Positions 8,562 to 17,841 are shown, numbered from the stretch's first letter. The stretch is 64,000 nt of DNA from Bacteroidales bacterium KHT7 (GCA_900102385.1 FNBQ01000018.1:23764-87763); one strand, 5' to 3'. Translations and numbers: made by a program. The notes: generated by a model from the sequence alone, not told the origin.

Positions 8562-9680
8562 TTAGTTGTTTGCAGAACCAGAGAATTCCATCAGATAAGC
8601 CTTGATGAAACCGTCTATTTTTCCGTCCATCACGCCGTTTACATCAGATGTCTGGAACTGCGTGCGATGGTCTTTCACGCGGCGGTCGTCGAATACGTAA
8701 CTTCTGATTTGCGAGCCCCACTCGATTTTCTTTTTGCCAGCCTCAATCTCAGCCTGCTTTGCCATACGGCGCTTCATCTCGCGGTCGTACAACTGTGAGC
8801 GGAGCAATCGCATTGCGTTCTCGCGGTTTTCGAGCTGCTTACGGCTCTCGGTATTCTCGATAAGGATTTCTTCGGTTTCACCGGTATCTGGGTCGGTATA
8901 CTGATAACGAAGGCGGACACCCGTCTCGACCTTGTTTACGTTCTGACCGCCGGCACCTCCCGAGCGGAACAAATCCCATGAAATCTTGCTTTTTTCAACA
9001 TTTATCTCGATGCTATCGTCAACCAGAGGCGTTACGAACACGCTGGCGAACGATGTCATTCGCTTTCCCTGAGCGTTGTATGGCGATACACGGACCAAGC
9101 GATGAACGCCGTTCTCGCCCTTTAGATAGCCGTAGGCCGAGTCGCCTTCGATTTCCATCGTTACGGTCTTTATTCCAGCCTCATCGCCGTCCTGAAGGTT
9201 GCTGATGCGAACCTTGTAGTTGTTAGCCTCAGCCCAGCGCATATACATACGCATAAGCATCGAAGCCCAGTCCTGACTCTCGGTGCCGCCTGCACCCGAG
9301 TTGATTTTCAGAACGCAGTCCATTCCATCGGCTTCCTCACGAAGCATATTCTTCAGTTCGAGATTCTCGATTGCCTCTATTGCGTTGGCATAGGCCGTGT
9401 CTACCTCCTCCTCGGTAACGAGTTCGTCTTTGTAGAAATCGAAGTTTAACTGAAGTTCGTCGGCAAGAACCTTTACTTCCTTGTAGCCGTCAATCCACTT
9501 CTGCAAGTCTTTTACCTTCTTCATCTGCTCCTCGGCAGCCTTGGCATCGTCCCAGAAGCCGGGAGCCTGCGTGCGGAGTTGTTCCTCTTCAACCTGAATG
9601 AGTTTGTTCTCGATGTCGAGGTAACGGTTCAACGCCTCGGTTCTGTCCTGAACATCTTTTAACTGATCTGTTGTAATCAT
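8562..9680 (-). CDS. prfB: Peptide chain release factor 2, no frameshift site
   Basis: Terminates translation at UGA and UAA. 372 residues. The GGQ catalytic motif is in 'RSGGAGGQNVNKVETGVRL' (about 245-260), and the stop-recognition region includes 'GEDSAYGYLKG'-type core residues. Most bacterial prfB genes have an in-frame UGA near codon 25 that needs a +1 frameshift. Here the corresponding stretch (ALNRYLDIENKL, residues 16-27) reads straight through in one frame, so the autoregulatory frameshift is absent. Confidence 0.95.
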   Translation of the reverse strand: MITTDQLKDVQDRTEALNRYLDIENKLIQVEEEQLRTQAPGFWDDAKAAEEQMKKVKDLQKWIDGYKEVKVLADELQLNFDFYKDELVTEEEVDTAYANAIEAIENLELKNMLREEADGMDCVLKINSGAGGTESQDWASMLMRMYMRWAEANNYKVRISNLQDGDEAGIKTVTMEIEGDSAYGYLKGENGVHRLVRVSPYNAQGKRMTSFASVFVTPLVDDSIEINVEKSKISWDLFRSGGAGGQNVNKVETGVRLRYQYTDPDTGETEEILIENTESRKQLENRENAMRLLRSQLYDREMKRRMAKQAEIEAGKKKIEWGSQIRSYVFDDRRVKDHRTQFQTSDVNGVMDGKIDGFIKAYLMEFSGSANN

Positions 9681-9706
9681 TTATCTACCTAATTGTTGTT
9701 TTCTGT

Positions 9707-11518
9707 TTATTCTGCGTACATCGCGTCGATTTCAGCCTGATAGTTCTTGTAAAGAACAGGGCGCTTAACCTTCAGGGTGTTTGTGAGTTCGCCCTTTGCC
9801 ATAGAGAATGGTTCAGGCAGCAGGACGAACTTTTTAATCTGCTCGTAGTGGGCAAATTCCTGCTGAAGAGTATCGATTCTTTCCTTGAACATCTCGTTTA
9901 CCTGCTTGTTCTTGCAGAGTTCGGCGATTGAGTTGTATGCGATGCCCTTGTTCTCGGCATATTCCTTCAGAGCGTCGTAGTTAGGAATAATCAAGGCCGA
10001 AGCGAACTTGCGCTGGTCGGCGATGATTGAAATCTGATCGATGTAGCGGTCTACCACAAACTTGCTCTCGAGCATCTGCGGAGCGATGTATTTTCCGTTT
10101 GAAGTCTTGAACAAATCCTTGATTCTATCGGTAAGATAAAGTTCGCCGTCCTTGATGTAGCCGGCATCTCCCGTGTGGAACCATCCGTCTTCGTCGATGG
10201 CAGCCTTTGTTGCTGCATCTTTCTTGTAATATCCCTTTGTTATGGTCTCGCCGCGAAGCAGAATCTCATCGTTCTCACCAATCTTGACTTCGAGATTATA
10301 TATAGGACGACCGATGGAACCGATAGAAATCGGCTGTTTCAGCAAGTCGTTCGATACGGTTGCGGTACTCTCTGTAAGTCCGTAGCCAACCATCATGTTT
10401 ATACCAACTGCGTGAATAAGTTCCTCGACCTTTGGAGGCACGGCAGCACCAGCCGTTGGGAAGAAGTTGGCATTCTCCAAGCCGAGAGTCTTCTTCAGAA
10501 GCGAGATTACGGTACTCTCGTAGAACTTGTATTTAAGTTTCAGGCCGAGCGGCGGAGTGAGTCCTTTCAGACGATACTCTACGTTGTACTTTCGTCCGCA
10601 CTCAAGCGCATCGCTCAACAGTTTCTTCTGAACGCTCGACGAAGAGGCAATCTTGTCCATAACGCCGGCATAGACCTTCTCCCAGAATCGCGGAACGGCG
10701 CACATGCACGAAGGATGAACCTCCTGCATACTCTTCAGCACATCGACAGGACGCAGGTTTACAGCCAATGTGCAGCCCTGATGGATGCAGAGGTACGACC
10801 ATGCGCGCTCGAACACGTGGGTGAACGGCAAGAAATTCAGGACTACATCGTTCTCGCTAAGTTCGGGAAGACCAACGATGTTGGCATCGAAGGCTGCATA
10901 ATAGTTTGAGTAACGGAGGGTTACGCCCTTGCTCTCGCCCGTTGTTCCCGAAGTGTAGAGAATGTTTACGAGTTCTGAATCCTGAACGCCCTGCTTGCGC
11001 TCCTCAATCTCCTTGTCGAAAGCATCGGTTGCGGTTGCCAAGAATTCATCGAAATATATTGAAGTCGTATCCTGCGGATTCTTAACAACTTCGCGGCTGA
11101 AGATAATAAGTTTCTGAAGCGTAGGACACAGCGAATGTGAACGGAAAGCCGTGTCGTACTGCTGCTGCTCGCCTACAAACATAAAACGCACCTCGGCATC
11201 GTTCAGCATGTACTGAACCTGAGCCTCGGAACTTGTTGCATAGAACGGAATGGTAACCGCGCGGATGCCGTATGCTCCGAAATCGCAATAAAAGCACTCG
11301 GGCATATTCTGCGAGAAGACTGCAATGTTCTCCTGCACTCTCACACCCATTGCCATAAGTGCTCTTGACACAGCATTTACCTTTTCGGCAAACTGAATCC
11401 ACGAAACATCCAGCCATTTTTCCTGACTGTAATCTCTGTACTTTAATGCTGTTCTGTTACCATACTTCTTAGCCTGTTCTTGAACCAAGATGTTTAAAGG
11501 CGTTATTTTATTTCTCAT
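9707..11518 (-). CDS. Long-chain fatty acid-CoA ligase (AMP-binding)
   Basis: Activates long-chain fatty acids to acyl-CoA through an acyl-AMP intermediate. 603 residues, the FadD15-like bacterial form. The P-loop signature is 'ILYTSGTTGESKGVTL' (about 190). Other motifs are 'VGYGLTESTATVSN' (about 380), 'GWFHTGDAGYIKDGELYLTDRIKDLFKTSNGKYIAP' (about 450-485) and the C-terminal catalytic Lys region 'FSMAKGELTNTLKVKR'. It precedes prfB by 26 bases on the same strand and has its own -7 box upstream. Confidence 0.94.
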   Translation of the reverse strand: MRNKITPLNILVQEQAKKYGNRTALKYRDYSQEKWLDVSWIQFAEKVNAVSRALMAMGVRVQENIAVFSQNMPECFYCDFGAYGIRAVTIPFYATSSEAQVQYMLNDAEVRFMFVGEQQQYDTAFRSHSLCPTLQKLIIFSREVVKNPQDTTSIYFDEFLATATDAFDKEIEERKQGVQDSELVNILYTSGTTGESKGVTLRYSNYYAAFDANIVGLPELSENDVVLNFLPFTHVFERAWSYLCIHQGCTLAVNLRPVDVLKSMQEVHPSCMCAVPRFWEKVYAGVMDKIASSSSVQKKLLSDALECGRKYNVEYRLKGLTPPLGLKLKYKFYESTVISLLKKTLGLENANFFPTAGAAVPPKVEELIHAVGINMMVGYGLTESTATVSNDLLKQPISIGSIGRPIYNLEVKIGENDEILLRGETITKGYYKKDAATKAAIDEDGWFHTGDAGYIKDGELYLTDRIKDLFKTSNGKYIAPQMLESKFVVDRYIDQISIIADQRKFASALIIPNYDALKEYAENKGIAYNSIAELCKNKQVNEMFKERIDTLQQEFAHYEQIKKFVLLPEPFSMAKGELTNTLKVKRPVLYKNYQAEIDAMYAE

Positions 11519-11538
11519 CTGTTTGTTTTTTATTCTTG

Positions 11539-11546
11539 CAAATATA
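11539..11546 (-). promoter_or_regulatory. -7 box for the acyl-CoA ligase
   Basis: TATATTTG followed by C on the minus strand, 20 bases upstream of the ATG. Confidence 0.75.
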
Positions 11547-11662
11547 TTACTTTATTTGCAATAACATAAACAAAAAAACGCATTTTTTTGCATTGGCGGC
11601 GACTGCGGGCACAGTTGCCGGAGAATAGCAGGCAAATCGTGGCTTTTCGGGGCGAAAAAACA

Positions 11663-11697
11663 AAATCTCCAGCCGAATGTTTCACGACTGGAGATTT
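11663..11697. terminator. Terminator-like hairpin
   Basis: A 10-bp perfect stem (AAATCTCCAG, 11663-11672, with 11688-11697) and a 15-base loop. Read on the minus strand it is followed by T-rich sequence, so it terminates transcription from the decayed gene at 11751-12297 before the acyl-CoA ligase promoter. Confidence 0.75.
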
Positions 11698-11750
11698 CAG
11701 AACTTGCAGTTATGCGTTTTGCGACAAACTGCTCATAACACGTACAACAC

Positions 11751-12297
11751 TTATCTAACTATCATTATCTTATTTACAACCATTTCGTTCTGGCGGATTA
11801 TGCTGAGTCCGCGACGCAAAGACTGGATTCGAAGCCGAAACGCCGAATGGGAGTTGTATATGTTGCTTCCTTCCACTCATTTTTGGCGGTTTTACCGCAT
11901 TTCAGAGCGATGTTCCCGCCATTCATCCTGCAATAAAAGATTGCTTCGTGACGACTTCGGCATACGTCCAAGATGTTTGGATTGCGCTTCGCCACCGCCA
12001 ACAGATTGGGCGCGCGCGAATAGATGGTTTCAGCAGAAACTAACGGTAAGAAACACGCCGTACTTGTGCACCACCGGAAACGGGTCTGCACAGACATAAG
12101 GTTTTATGTCGTCGGTTATAAGATTAATTATCTTCATGAGGGTCAGCCTTTTTCCACACATCAATATGAACGAGCCACAAAGGATGCTCCGAATCGATAG
12201 GTCTGCGCTCTTGCGCCTGAGCGGAATTATCGCCCGTAAAATTCTGGAAACAGGCAATAATCACAGTTAAAAGAAATAAGATTCTGTTTATCTTCAT
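11751..12297 (-). pseudogene. Decayed secreted glycosidase-like gene
   Basis: The minus-strand start at 12297 gives a signal peptide (MKINRILFLLTVIIACF) and then RPIDSEHPLWLVHIDVWKKADP. The frame then shifts by one base to KIINLITDDIKPYV. That block resembles the N-terminal catalytic start of GH98-type secreted enzymes ('HIDxWNYADPxKIIxLIPxDIxPYV'), recalled from the family rather than searched. The next about 250 bases decode only in broken frames. The end, in yet another frame, reads LRRGLSIIRQNEMVVNKIMIVR, the pattern of a type IX secretion C-terminal tail. Signal, fragment and tail are kept within 550 bases, so most of the gene has been deleted. Confidence 0.6.
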
Positions 12298-12432
12298 TGT
12301 TATGTATTAAGATTTCGTTTGGTCGATTACTGTACGGCAAAAGTAGTTGTTTTAGCCGTCCGTCGTCTATACTTTTACACTTATTTTACGAAATGTAACA
12401 AGCAACTACCAAAGGTGTATCACATATTAGTG

Positions 12433-12449
12433 TATTTTTGCTATTTTTG
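12433..12449 (+). promoter_or_regulatory. Two adjacent -7 boxes for the M20 deacetylase
   Basis: TATTTTTG occurs at 12433-12440 and again at 12442-12449, each followed by C, 33 and 24 bases before the ATG. Either or both could be used. Confidence 0.7.
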
Positions 12450-12472
12450 CATCGCTAAACAAAATAATATTT

Positions 12473-13525
12473 ATGATTGCCGACACAAAGAAACTAACGC
12501 AAGAGGCTGTCGAACTGCTTCAGAATCTGATAAGAACCGAATCGATAAGCCGAAACGAGGACATCGCAGCCGACCTGCTGCAAAACTACATGCACAGCAA
12601 AAATCTGCCAACCCACCGCAGCGGAAACAACATCTGGACCATCGCGCCCGATTTTGACGAATCTCGCCAGACGATACTCCTTAACGCACACATCGACACC
12701 GTAAAGCCGTCAAGTTCGTACACCCGAAATCCGTTCGAGCCAACAATCGAAGACGACATTCTGTACGGACTGGGCAGCAACGACGACGGCGGCGGACTGG
12801 TTTCTCTGCTTCAGACCTTCAGAGTGCTGAAGGACCGAAAGCGCGATTACAATCTCGTCTACCTTGCATCGTGCGAGGAAGAAGTTTCGGGCAAAAACGG
12901 AATAGAAAGCGTTCTTCCGCTTCTTCCTAAAATTGATGTTGCCATAGTTGGCGAACCTACCGGAATGCAGCCTGCCGTTGCCGAAAAGGGTTTGATGGTG
13001 CTTGATGTTACCGCCACCGGAAAGGCCGGACATGCGGCGCGCAACGAAGGCGAAAATGCCATCTACAAAGCCCTCGGCTGGATTGAATGGTTCAGAGACT
13101 ACCAGTTCGAGAAGGTTTCCGACCTTCTGGGCGCAAACAAAATGTCGGTAACGGTTATAAATGCCGGAACTCAGCACAATGTTGTGCCCGACAAATGCAC
13201 GTTTGTAGTCGATGTACGCACCAACGAACTCTACTCTAACCAAGAGGTTTTCGACATAATAAAATCGCACGTTCCCGGAGCCGAATATCGCTCAACAAGA
13301 CTGAATTCATCACGCATAAGCACCAGCCATCCGCTTATTCAGAAACTTGTTGGCATGGGCAAGAAGCCTTTCGGCTCGCCAACGCTCAGCGACCAAGCCC
13401 TGATGCGATTCCCGTCGTTCAAACTCGGTCCGGGCGAATCATCCCGTTCGCACACCGCCGATGAATTCATAAAGATAAGCGAGATTGAGGATGCCATAGG
13501 CACATATATCAGTCTGCTTAGCTGA
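12473..13525 (+). CDS. M20 metallopeptidase, acetylornithine deacetylase-like
   Basis: 350 residues. Zinc-site motifs of the ArgE/DapE/CPG2 family are present: 'LLNAHIDTVKP' (metal His and Asp, about 63-73), 'YGLGSNDDGGGLVSL' (bridging Asp, about 97), 'SCEEEVSG' (catalytic Glu pair, about 138) and 'GPGESSRSHTADEFI' (C-terminal His). In Bacteroidota this short form commonly serves arginine synthesis, removing the acyl group from N-acyl-ornithine. The exact substrate cannot be read from sequence, and a dipeptidase role is possible. It stands alone, with no arg genes nearby. Confidence 0.85.
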   Translation: MIADTKKLTQEAVELLQNLIRTESISRNEDIAADLLQNYMHSKNLPTHRSGNNIWTIAPDFDESRQTILLNAHIDTVKPSSSYTRNPFEPTIEDDILYGLGSNDDGGGLVSLLQTFRVLKDRKRDYNLVYLASCEEEVSGKNGIESVLPLLPKIDVAIVGEPTGMQPAVAEKGLMVLDVTATGKAGHAARNEGENAIYKALGWIEWFRDYQFEKVSDLLGANKMSVTVINAGTQHNVVPDKCTFVVDVRTNELYSNQEVFDIIKSHVPGAEYRSTRLNSSRISTSHPLIQKLVGMGKKPFGSPTLSDQALMRFPSFKLGPGESSRSHTADEFIKISEIEDAIGTYISLLS

Positions 13526-13710
13526 CCTTTTTTGTTCGGGATGCCTTCGGGATTCGTTCGGGACATGTGCAATTTCTTCCGACTCCGATGCGTATCTGGG
13601 GGCGTTTTTGCCTTTTTCGCATCGTTTTTGCTTGTTTTATGCCGGTAATTTGCGGTTCTTGTCCTATGCCAATTACAGTAAGTGGCTGGTAATAAGAATT
13701 TTACAATATA

Positions 13711-13873
13711 AGCGTTTCGGCGTTTCAGCGTTTCAGTTACCCCTTTGGTGGTTTCAAATTTCCGTCTTATAATATATAACTTATTTATTATTAATTAGTT
13801 ATATACAATATATAAGGGTTTGTAATAAAAACACCCCCCCTGAAACGTTTGAAACGCTGAAACGTTGAAACGC
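13711..13873. repeat. Iterated GAAACG inverted-repeat array
   Basis: Left arm (13711-13736) is built of GCGTTTC/GGCGTTTCA units. Right arm (13841-13873) is TGAAACGTTTGAAACGCTGA and further GAAACG units, that is, the opposite strand of the same unit. Between them lie 104 bases of very AT-rich sequence (TATATAA-rich) ending in a C7 run. Together with flanking sequence this fills 13526-14038, where I see no gene. Purpose unknown; a dispersed repeat or a protein-binding array are both possible. Confidence 0.7.
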
Positions 13874-13979
13874 CTGATGTAATTCGCAAGAAAATGTTTG
13901 GTATCTTGACGCAAGAAACAAAAACTAAAAGTTTGTTGTAAATAAAGAACATGAATATTGCGTTTTGAAAAACTTTTCT

Positions 13980-13987
13980 TATTTTTG
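13980..13987 (+). promoter_or_regulatory. -7 box for the AT-rich gene pair
   Basis: TATTTTTG followed by C, 52-59 bases before the putative start at 14039. Confidence 0.65.
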
Positions 13988-14038
13988 CGACCAAAATATA
14001 GAAAGTAAGCCTAAAAAAAAACAGATGGAAAATATGGT

Positions 14039-14329
14039 GTGGTACATAGTATATCTCCTTTTTTGGTTAATGGCAAAGAAACCTGTATAGGAACTCCTGA
14101 TGTATTATGGCATATACACACCATGTTAGATGTGCCGTTACCTAATGGAGAAATAGCACATTTGGGCTTATCTGCTCCATCTGATCGCGACTATTCTTAT
14201 GAAAAAGATAATAATACAGGTTCAACCTTTGTTGTTGGACAAAGAGATCGAAGAGTTCAATATTATCACAATAATAAAAATACAATTAGTATGTCATGGA
14301 AAACATGGAAAAAATTAGCAGGTTTATAA
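14039..14329 (+). CDS. Small hypothetical protein, possibly a truncated toxin tail
   Basis: Not recognised. 96 residues from a GTG. The frame stays open only 24 bases upstream, to a stop at 14012, and an ATG at 14025 in another frame stops early, so the 5' end may be lost. The content (PDVLWHIHTMLDVPLPNGE, 'DRDYSYEKDNNTGSTFVVGQRDRRVQYYHNN') looks like the C-terminal part of a larger protein. It overlaps the downstream lipoprotein gene by 34 bases. Base composition is clearly more AT-rich than the flanking core genes. A toxin-fragment reading is inference from the toxin/immunity-like arrangement. Confidence 0.45.
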   Translation: MVHSISPFLVNGKETCIGTPDVLWHIHTMLDVPLPNGEIAHLGLSAPSDRDYSYEKDNNTGSTFVVGQRDRRVQYYHNNKNTISMSWKTWKKLAGL

Positions 14330-14823
14330 TTTGTGGATGCTTGTGGATTTTGTTTTTGTTGCTTCTGCAAAGTTGCAAGTCGCACGATTTCTTTCACCAA
14401 GTAGCCAAGAACAGTAAGTATACAAATAAGCTATACAAAAAATATTTAAAAACGTATGGAAATGCTTCTATGATAGACCCCGAAGGCACTTCCTCTGTAC
14501 TATGGTATTATGATAAAAACAAGATACATATAACTGATATTAACAGAGCAAAAATAGCTTCAAAGAAAGAATATAATTGTAATTCTGATTCTGTAATAAA
14601 CATTAGAAAATTTAAGCGAGGTTGTTATTCTGAATGTATAGATGCTGAAGGATTCAAATCTTCTTTTTATGATGTAAAAGAAGACTCTCTTTATGAGATA
14701 TATGTTTGCTTGGATATTTGTGAATTAAAGTCAAAGGAAACAGATTGTCCAGTAATAAAGCAACTTCGTGAACATATCATAAAGTACAAGTTATGGGAAG
14801 TTGAGGTCGTAAGTGTAAAGTAA
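14296..14823 (+). CDS. AT-rich lipoprotein, possible immunity protein
   Basis: 175 residues, not recognised. The signal sequence ends in a clear lipobox (LLLLQSCKS, Cys27), so the mature protein is probably outer-membrane or periplasmic. The body is Lys/Tyr/Cys-rich ('YKKYLKTYGNASM', 'RGCYSECIDAEGF', 'CLDICELKSKETDCPV'), with six further Cys that could form disulfides. It overlaps the end of the preceding small ORF and shares its AT-rich composition. Short lipoproteins beside effector genes often serve as immunity proteins, but nothing here proves it. Confidence 0.7.
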   Translation: MENMEKISRFIICGCLWILFLLLLQSCKSHDFFHQVAKNSKYTNKLYKKYLKTYGNASMIDPEGTSSVLWYYDKNKIHITDINRAKIASKKEYNCNSDSVINIRKFKRGCYSECIDAEGFKSSFYDVKEDSLYEIYVCLDICELKSKETDCPVIKQLREHIIKYKLWEVEVVSVK

Positions 14824-14880
14824 TACATTTCTGTAAGATTAAACGTTTGTTTTTCCAAGGCATAGCCTTGCAAAATAAGC

Positions 14881-14919
14881 AACAGAGCGGAAAGATGAAA
14901 TATACCTTTCCGCTCTGTT
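14881..14919. terminator. Bidirectional terminator
   Basis: A 14-bp perfect stem (AACAGAGCGGAAAG, 14881-14894, with 14906-14919) lies between the convergent lipoprotein and hybrid-kinase genes. T-rich sequence follows on the plus strand. Confidence 0.9.
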
Positions 14920-14923
14920 GTTT

Positions 14924-17794
14924 TTATTTCTTCTGCGAATGTTGCTGACGGTAAACCGACGGCGTTACCTCGAAATTCTGTCTGAACACTCGGCTGAAAT
15001 AACTCATATCGTCAAAGCCGCAAGCAAGCGATACCTCGCCGATAGGCGTGTTCGTCTCAGAAAGAAGCCTGCATGCCTTCTGCAATCTCAACTGCAATAT
15101 GTAAACCGACGCACTATAGCCCGTAATAGCCTTTATCCTTCGGTTAAGAGTAGATTTACTTGCACACAGCATCGGCGCGATAGTGTCGAGCACCAACTGC
15201 CCCTTTAGCATCTGCTTGTCAACAACCTCCTGAAGATTTTCCATAAACTTGGCATCTTCTTCCGAAACCACGCGTACGTTCTTCTCCTCCTCTGTTGTTG
15301 GGAACGGAGTTCCGTCGATTGGCGCATTCTCCTCGGCTGTTGTAGTCTGAACGTCGCTTCCAACGGTGTATGTTGGGGTTGATGTAGCAAGAGAAATCTG
15401 CAACTCCTTACGTCTCTTCTGCGTCTGCGAGATAAGGCGTGACACGATAGCCTGCAACTCATCGGCATTGAACGGCTTTGTAAGATATCCGTCGGCTCCA
15501 ACTTCGAATCCGCGCACTCGGTCCTCGTCCGAACTGCGCGCCGAAACTATTACGATTGGAACGCCGCCAAGCATCTCAGACTGACGGATTACGCTACACA
15601 ATTCGTAGCCGTCCATTCCCGGCATCATAAGGTCGGTAAGGATAAGGTCGGGCAACTCTTTCTCGAGTTTGTGCAGAGCCTCGTAGCCGTCGCAGGCGCG
15701 CACTACCCTGTAATGCAGATGAAGCAGAAGCGTTATATAGTCAGCCACATCATCGTTGTCCTCAACAATCATTACAAGCGGAAGGTCTGAGCCAGATGGT
15801 TCTGGCTGTGTCTTTGCCGCGGCAGCCTCGTTTTCCATGTTCAAGGCAGCCGCATCGATAACAGAACCGCTTACCGTATAGTTGTCTCCCACCGTCCAAG
15901 GCTTCGGCTCACTCTCGAGCGATGTCTGCTGCAATGGCAGGACTATGCGCATCGTTGTTCCCGATTCGCGATTGTAGGCGTCTACCGTTCCGCCCATAAA
16001 CTCAACCATCTGGCGCACGAAAGGCAGTCCGATGCCCGTACTACCCTGCTTGCGTTGCGAGCCGCCCTGATAGAACAGTTCGAAGACGTGCGGCAAGTCG
16101 ACATCTGGAATTCCGCTGCCGGTATCCGAAATCTCGAGAATCAGATTTGTTTCGTGACGCTCCATCGTGAGCGTTATCGAACCAAGTGCCGGCGTAAACT
16201 TGAACGAGTTTGAGAGCAGATTTCGGATAATTCGGTCGATATACTCTGGAACGAAATCCATTTCTATGCGGTCTTCGCTCGAAACGGTCTTGAGGTCGAT
16301 GTGCTTCACCTTTGCATAGTCGGCATATCCAACAACAGCCATCTTTATGCACGAAATGATATCGCCGCGCCGCCACTCAACCTGACCATGACCAGCCATA
16401 AGTTTAGAGATGCTCAGGAGTTCGTTTACCAAGTCGAGCAGTTTGTCGCCCTGCTTCTTTATAGAGTCGAGATAATGATATCGCATTTTCTCGTCCAAAT
16501 CGGGCGTTTTAAGTTGGTCGGCAAGACCAATCATAACCGTAAGCGGAGTTCTGAACTCATGTGTTATGTTGGTAAGGAACGTTGTTCGCATGCTGTCTAC
16601 CGAGCGCAGAGCCTCCAAGCCCTTTGAACGCGCCTTCAGGGCATAACTCACGGCAAAGATAACAACAAGCATAACAAACACCAAGATGCCGCCAAGCCAG
16701 ATGAACATCATGTGAAGTTCCTGCTTGCTCTCGTACACCAGACGCATAACCTCTATTTTCCTTTCGCTCTTCTCGTGCTCGTAGTTTATGCACACGTCTC
16801 TGATGTCCTCGTTTTCCTTGCGGTTCATAATGCTGTCGCGCATGGCATTTGCCAGTTTGTAGTATTCGAGCGCATGAACCGCATCGCCGTCCTTCTCTTT
16901 CAGCTTTGCCTTGAGCGTGTATGTCTCCTTCATCAGTTCGAAGGATTTAGTCATCTCGGAGAGTTCAAGACATCTGTCCGAAACGGCGTTCGCCTCGACC
17001 GAAGAGCCGTTCTCTACAAGCAGGTTTCCAAGCGACAGAAGCGGCTGTATGGTATGCCACACATCGCCAATGCCACGCATCATGTTTGCAGCCTTACGGT
17101 ATTCTTCCATCGCCTCCTCATACTTCTTCTCTTTAGACAACAAATCGCCGAAATGGACATGGCAAAGCGATTGTCCACGAAGATTGTTAATCTCGACATT
17201 CATCTTCATGGACATTTCGAAGTACACCCTTGCCGAATCTATCTGATTGCGGTCCAAGAATACAGAACCGAGATTCGCATAGTTTATGGCGAGTCCGACA
17301 TCGCTCTTCAGAACCTTCTCGCCGCTTAGTGAACGGCGGAAGTATTTCTCGGCCTCATCAAGGTCGCCGAGCGAATAGAATACGTTGCCCAATCCGTTTA
17401 CGGCAGCCGTCAGGCTCTTGAACATTGCCGCGCTATCGCTGTATTCCTCGGCATACTGAAGTGCGCTGTAATGCTGGTGCATAGCCTCTTCGAGGCGTCC
17501 AAGACGGCGCAGCGTAGTGGCCAACTGATTGTAATCGTAGACGATATTAAGCGTGTCCTTTGCATCAAGCGACAGTTCGAGCGCCTTTTGCTGAAAATCC
17601 ATTGCCTCGGCAAAACGCGAGTCTTCGCGCAGCGCCTTGCCTCTTACACGCAGATTCTCGGCCTTAGCCATAATAGAATCGCACTGTGTCTTGCTAAGAG
17701 TATTCTTTGTAGCATTGGGAAACTCCCTACATCCTGTTATCAACAAAGATATAGAGAGCATCTTTATAAGGGTTAAACGCAAAAAAAACTTCAT
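14924..17794 (-). CDS. Hybrid two-component sensor/AraC regulator with TPRs
   Basis: One-piece two-component system. From the ATG at 17794 it has 956 residues; an in-frame ATG 24 bases upstream is less likely because MKFFLRLTLIK gives a proper signal with lipobox LLITGC. In order: periplasmic TPR-type helical repeats (about 30-335), membrane helix ('MFIWLGGILVFVMLVVIFAV', about 360-380), HisKA with 'NITHEFRTPLTV', HATPase ('RNLLSNSFKFTP', 'GSGIPDVDLPHVF', 'GSTGIGLPFVRQ'), receiver domain ('MIVEDNDD', phosphoacceptor Asp in 'DLILTDLMMPGMDGYE'), and a C-terminal AraC HTH ('PIGEVSLACGFDDMSYFSRVF'). The TPR sensor differs from the beta-propeller type that senses polysaccharides. The target genes are unknown. 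Confidence 0.92.
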   Translation of the reverse strand: MKFFLRLTLIKMLSISLLITGCREFPNATKNTLSKTQCDSIMAKAENLRVRGKALREDSRFAEAMDFQQKALELSLDAKDTLNIVYDYNQLATTLRRLGRLEEAMHQHYSALQYAEEYSDSAAMFKSLTAAVNGLGNVFYSLGDLDEAEKYFRRSLSGEKVLKSDVGLAINYANLGSVFLDRNQIDSARVYFEMSMKMNVEINNLRGQSLCHVHFGDLLSKEKKYEEAMEEYRKAANMMRGIGDVWHTIQPLLSLGNLLVENGSSVEANAVSDRCLELSEMTKSFELMKETYTLKAKLKEKDGDAVHALEYYKLANAMRDSIMNRKENEDIRDVCINYEHEKSERKIEVMRLVYESKQELHMMFIWLGGILVFVMLVVIFAVSYALKARSKGLEALRSVDSMRTTFLTNITHEFRTPLTVMIGLADQLKTPDLDEKMRYHYLDSIKKQGDKLLDLVNELLSISKLMAGHGQVEWRRGDIISCIKMAVVGYADYAKVKHIDLKTVSSEDRIEMDFVPEYIDRIIRNLLSNSFKFTPALGSITLTMERHETNLILEISDTGSGIPDVDLPHVFELFYQGGSQRKQGSTGIGLPFVRQMVEFMGGTVDAYNRESGTTMRIVLPLQQTSLESEPKPWTVGDNYTVSGSVIDAAALNMENEAAAAKTQPEPSGSDLPLVMIVEDNDDVADYITLLLHLHYRVVRACDGYEALHKLEKELPDLILTDLMMPGMDGYELCSVIRQSEMLGGVPIVIVSARSSDEDRVRGFEVGADGYLTKPFNADELQAIVSRLISQTQKRRKELQISLATSTPTYTVGSDVQTTTAEENAPIDGTPFPTTEEEKNVRVVSEEDAKFMENLQEVVDKQMLKGQLVLDTIAPMLCASKSTLNRRIKAITGYSASVYILQLRLQKACRLLSETNTPIGEVSLACGFDDMSYFSRVFRQNFEVTPSVYRQQHSQKK

Positions 17795-17826
17795 AGTTTC
17801 AATTCTTATTAAAAACAATGGTTTTG

Positions 17827-17834
17827 CAAATATA
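17827..17834 (-). promoter_or_regulatory. -7 box for the hybrid regulator
   Basis: TATATTTG followed by C on the minus strand, 32 bases upstream of the preferred ATG at 17794. Confidence 0.75.
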
Positions 17835-17841
17835 AGAAAAT

